From Sphingomonas paeninsulae (GTDB lineage: Bacteria > Pseudomonadota > Alphaproteobacteria > Sphingomonadales > Sphingomonadaceae), in assembly GCF_003660165.1 (NCBI RefSeq), contig NZ_CP032829.1, positions 2,803,001 through 2,867,000 on the forward strand: a stretch of 64,000 bases of DNA, given 5' to 3'. The notes below the pieces were generated by a model, which saw only the letters and a list, made by a program, of their open reading frames with translations, was not told where the DNA came from and did no database searches. Of this stretch, positions 62,656-64,000 are shown piece by piece (within the stretch, counting starts at the first letter, position 1; every line of letters starts with the position of its first letter). The position numbers and the translations under genes were made by a program.

Positions 62656-63576
62656 TCATGGATGCGCCAAAGCGTAATTCAGCGCTGCGCACACCGCCGT
62701 CACCTGTGCGCGGGTGCATTCGTCTGGGGTCGTGCGCGGGCTATCTGGATAAACTTCGGTGGTCGTCGTGTAGCGTGCGCCCGTGATCGATGTGGAAAGC
62801 GCAAGCTCTGCTAGCCGATATTCGATCACGCCATGCGCGACGACAGGTGAACCGATGATCTCCCCATGCGGGTCCGGCGCGGCGATGTGGGTTACTCGTT
62901 CGACTGCGGAGATAATCGCTTGCTGAAATGCAGGCTGCGGGTTTTCGCTATCATCGACCAGATAGAAGCCATCGGGAATCTCACACGATTCGTAGGCCTT
63001 GCCGTCTCGTGCGGCGAGCGCCGGGCCGAACTCCGTCTCGTCGCTATCGGTCGTTTCGTGCAAATCGATGTGCAGCAGGAACTCCTTCTGGGCGGATCTG
63101 ACGAACTCGATCAGGGCGACAGCTTCCTGCGCCGGACCGTTGATGCGAAAATTACGGTTGGGGTCGATGGCGTTGTAGTTCCAGCGATTGATCCGCTCGT
63201 AACCCCACGGACTCACGCACGGTACCGCCAGCAGATTAACCTTGCCGGAATAGGCCGTGGCGTGCCTCTCGAGGAATTCGAGTACGCCCATCACGCCGCT
63301 CGTCTCGTAACCATGCACGCCGCCGGTCACTAAGGCGGTCGGCAGCGCGGGATTGATTATGCGGTCGCGCAAACCAAACAACGTGTAAGTCTCACCGGCA
63401 TAATCAAGCTGCCCGTAGGCGACTTTTTCATACCGATCGGCCAGCATATCGATGCGCGGCACGACATCCTTGTCGTAGCGGCGCTGGCGTGACTGACGCG
63501 CGCGCCATTGGCTCAGTTCGTGTGCACTCCATGGCTGTCCGGGGATGCCTACGGGAAAAATGCTGGTCTCTGTCAT
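62656..63576 (-). CDS. M14-type zinc carboxypeptidase / AstE-like deacylase
   Basis: 306 aa from the ATG at 63576; upstream in-frame sequence is non-coding. The zinc site is visible: H88 and E91 in GGVHGYETSG and H173 (or H169) in HIDLHETTD. DPNRNFRING supplies the substrate-binding Asn/Arg pair. The family includes carboxypeptidases and succinylglutamate desuccinylases; this length and the lack of a signal peptide suggest a cytoplasmic peptidase or deacylase. Confidence 0.87.
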   Translation of the reverse strand: MTETSIFPVGIPGQPWSAHELSQWRARQSRQRRYDKDVVPRIDMLADRYEKVAYGQLDYAGETYTLFGLRDRIINPALPTALVTGGVHGYETSGVMGVLEFLERHATAYSGKVNLLAVPCVSPWGYERINRWNYNAIDPNRNFRINGPAQEAVALIEFVRSAQKEFLLHIDLHETTDSDETEFGPALAARDGKAYESCEIPDGFYLVDDSENPQPAFQQAIISAVERVTHIAAPDPHGEIIGSPVVAHGVIEYRLAELALSTSITGARYTTTTEVYPDSPRTTPDECTRAQVTAVCAALNYALAHP

Positions 63577-63752
63577 CTCAGTCTCATTGTACAAACGATG
63601 GAATTCGCGACGTCGCAGATTCAAGGAGCTTTCGCATTGGCTTGCAACGCCAAGCAATAGCCAAGCGTCACAGCCGCCTCCTGACAAGTCTCTACAACGC
63701 GCCCACAGCCAGGCACAGTCCAGCATCCGTCCTTGTGACCTCTCCCCGAAAA

Positions 63753-64000
63753 TCAGTTGCCACTACCGCGCGCCGGGCGAGAGTAGGGGATGAACTGGCC
63801 GAGACCGATCGTACCGCTCTGCATGCGGATTCCACTGTCATATAGCCGCACGATATCGACGCTGCAGAGCTGAGGCGAATGCGTATCGGTTACAAGCACG
63901 AGGTCGCTGCGCAGAGACGATGCGCCTGAGGTGGGCTTGTTCACATAGACCGTGCCGCCGTTCGTCTCATAGATGATTGCGGTATTGTCGATAATTCGCG
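63753..64000 (-). CDS. DUF6491-like protein (partial, N-terminus outside window)
   Basis: The frame is open to the right edge. The visible 82 codons read RIIDNTAIIYETNGGTVYVN, then SLRSDLVLVTDTHSPQLCSV, DIVRLYD and IGLGQFIPYSRP, which resembles the pattern of DUF6491 exported proteins (VxDxxTI, Y/F-N, LCxxDxI, G-LGxFxP). Function unknown. Confidence 0.6.
   Translation of the reverse strand, partial: RIIDNTAIIYETNGGTVYVNKPTSGASSLRSDLVLVTDTHSPQLCSVDIVRLYDSGIRMQSGTIGLGQFIPYSRPARGSGN

Noticed and set aside
1-64000. CRISPR arrays, tRNA/rRNA genes, prophage or integrase genes
   Set aside because: No regularly spaced direct repeats, cloverleaf-like tRNA sequence with CCA end, rRNA sequence or recombinase motifs were seen on either strand; a covariance-model search would be needed to exclude small RNAs.

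Overview
The window looks like chromosomal DNA of an alphaproteobacterium, most likely a sphingomonad. The evidence is moderately GC-rich coding sequence, three large TonB-dependent receptors, NodT-type outer-membrane lipoproteins, many GTG/TTG starts and ATGA-type gene overlaps. A housekeeping gene (ilvD) sits among efflux and catabolic genes. I saw no tRNA, rRNA, CRISPR array or phage genes. The only mobile-element trace is a decayed IS3-family transposase end near 22.4-22.6 kb.

Layout. 0-5.5 kb (minus strand): a CzcCBA/CusCBA-like metal efflux operon whose outer-membrane gene leaves the left edge. 6-7 kb: a CorA-type ion channel gene with one frameshift. 7-13 kb: small exported, membrane and CBS-domain proteins, including an operon of a 40-aa peptide, an exported protein and a cysteine-rich Sel1-repeat protein. 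13-16 kb: a LysR regulator (frameshifted) and a ClC chloride channel. 16-21.3 kb: a MarR-headed FUSC / DUF1656 / HlyD / NodT operon for aromatic-acid-type efflux. 21-29.5 kb: DUF2189 protein, IS remnant, Gly/Tyr-rich secreted protein, siderophore-type TonB receptor, ilvD (frameshifted) with a divergent LysR gene, and a His/Asp-rich small lipoprotein. 29.8-33.3 kb: an MFS exporter, soxR with a SoxR box between them, and an exported endonuclease/phosphatase-fold lipoprotein.

33.7-59 kb is the most interesting part: a probable organosulfur (C-S bond cleavage) island. It has three signal-less paralogues of the desulfinase DszB, a DszA-like flavin monooxygenase of the same length as Rhodococcus DszA, a class II aldolase-like protein lacking expected metal/catalytic residues, and a heterodimeric ABC exporter. 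It also has a sulfonate-type ABC importer with two different permeases, a nitroreductase-fold protein (possible flavin supplier), an SsuD alkanesulfonate monooxygenase and a second SsuD-like protein. Two TonB receptors, a secreted lipase and an M20 amidohydrolase flank these genes. A sigma-54 activator without a sensor domain lies in the middle, and six -24/-12 type promoters precede the transcription units. I infer one sigma-54-controlled regulon for capturing an organosulfur compound, importing it and releasing its sulfur.

59-64 kb: a YegD-like Hsp70 protein, small exported proteins, an M14-type zinc peptidase and the end of a DUF6491-like gene.

Technical caution: four genes (corA, a lysR, ilvD and an ABC exporter subunit) are broken by one missing base, each time inside a run of 4-6 G or C. 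Adding one base to each run restores family-typical lengths. I read this as undercalled homopolymers in the assembly rather than real pseudogenes.
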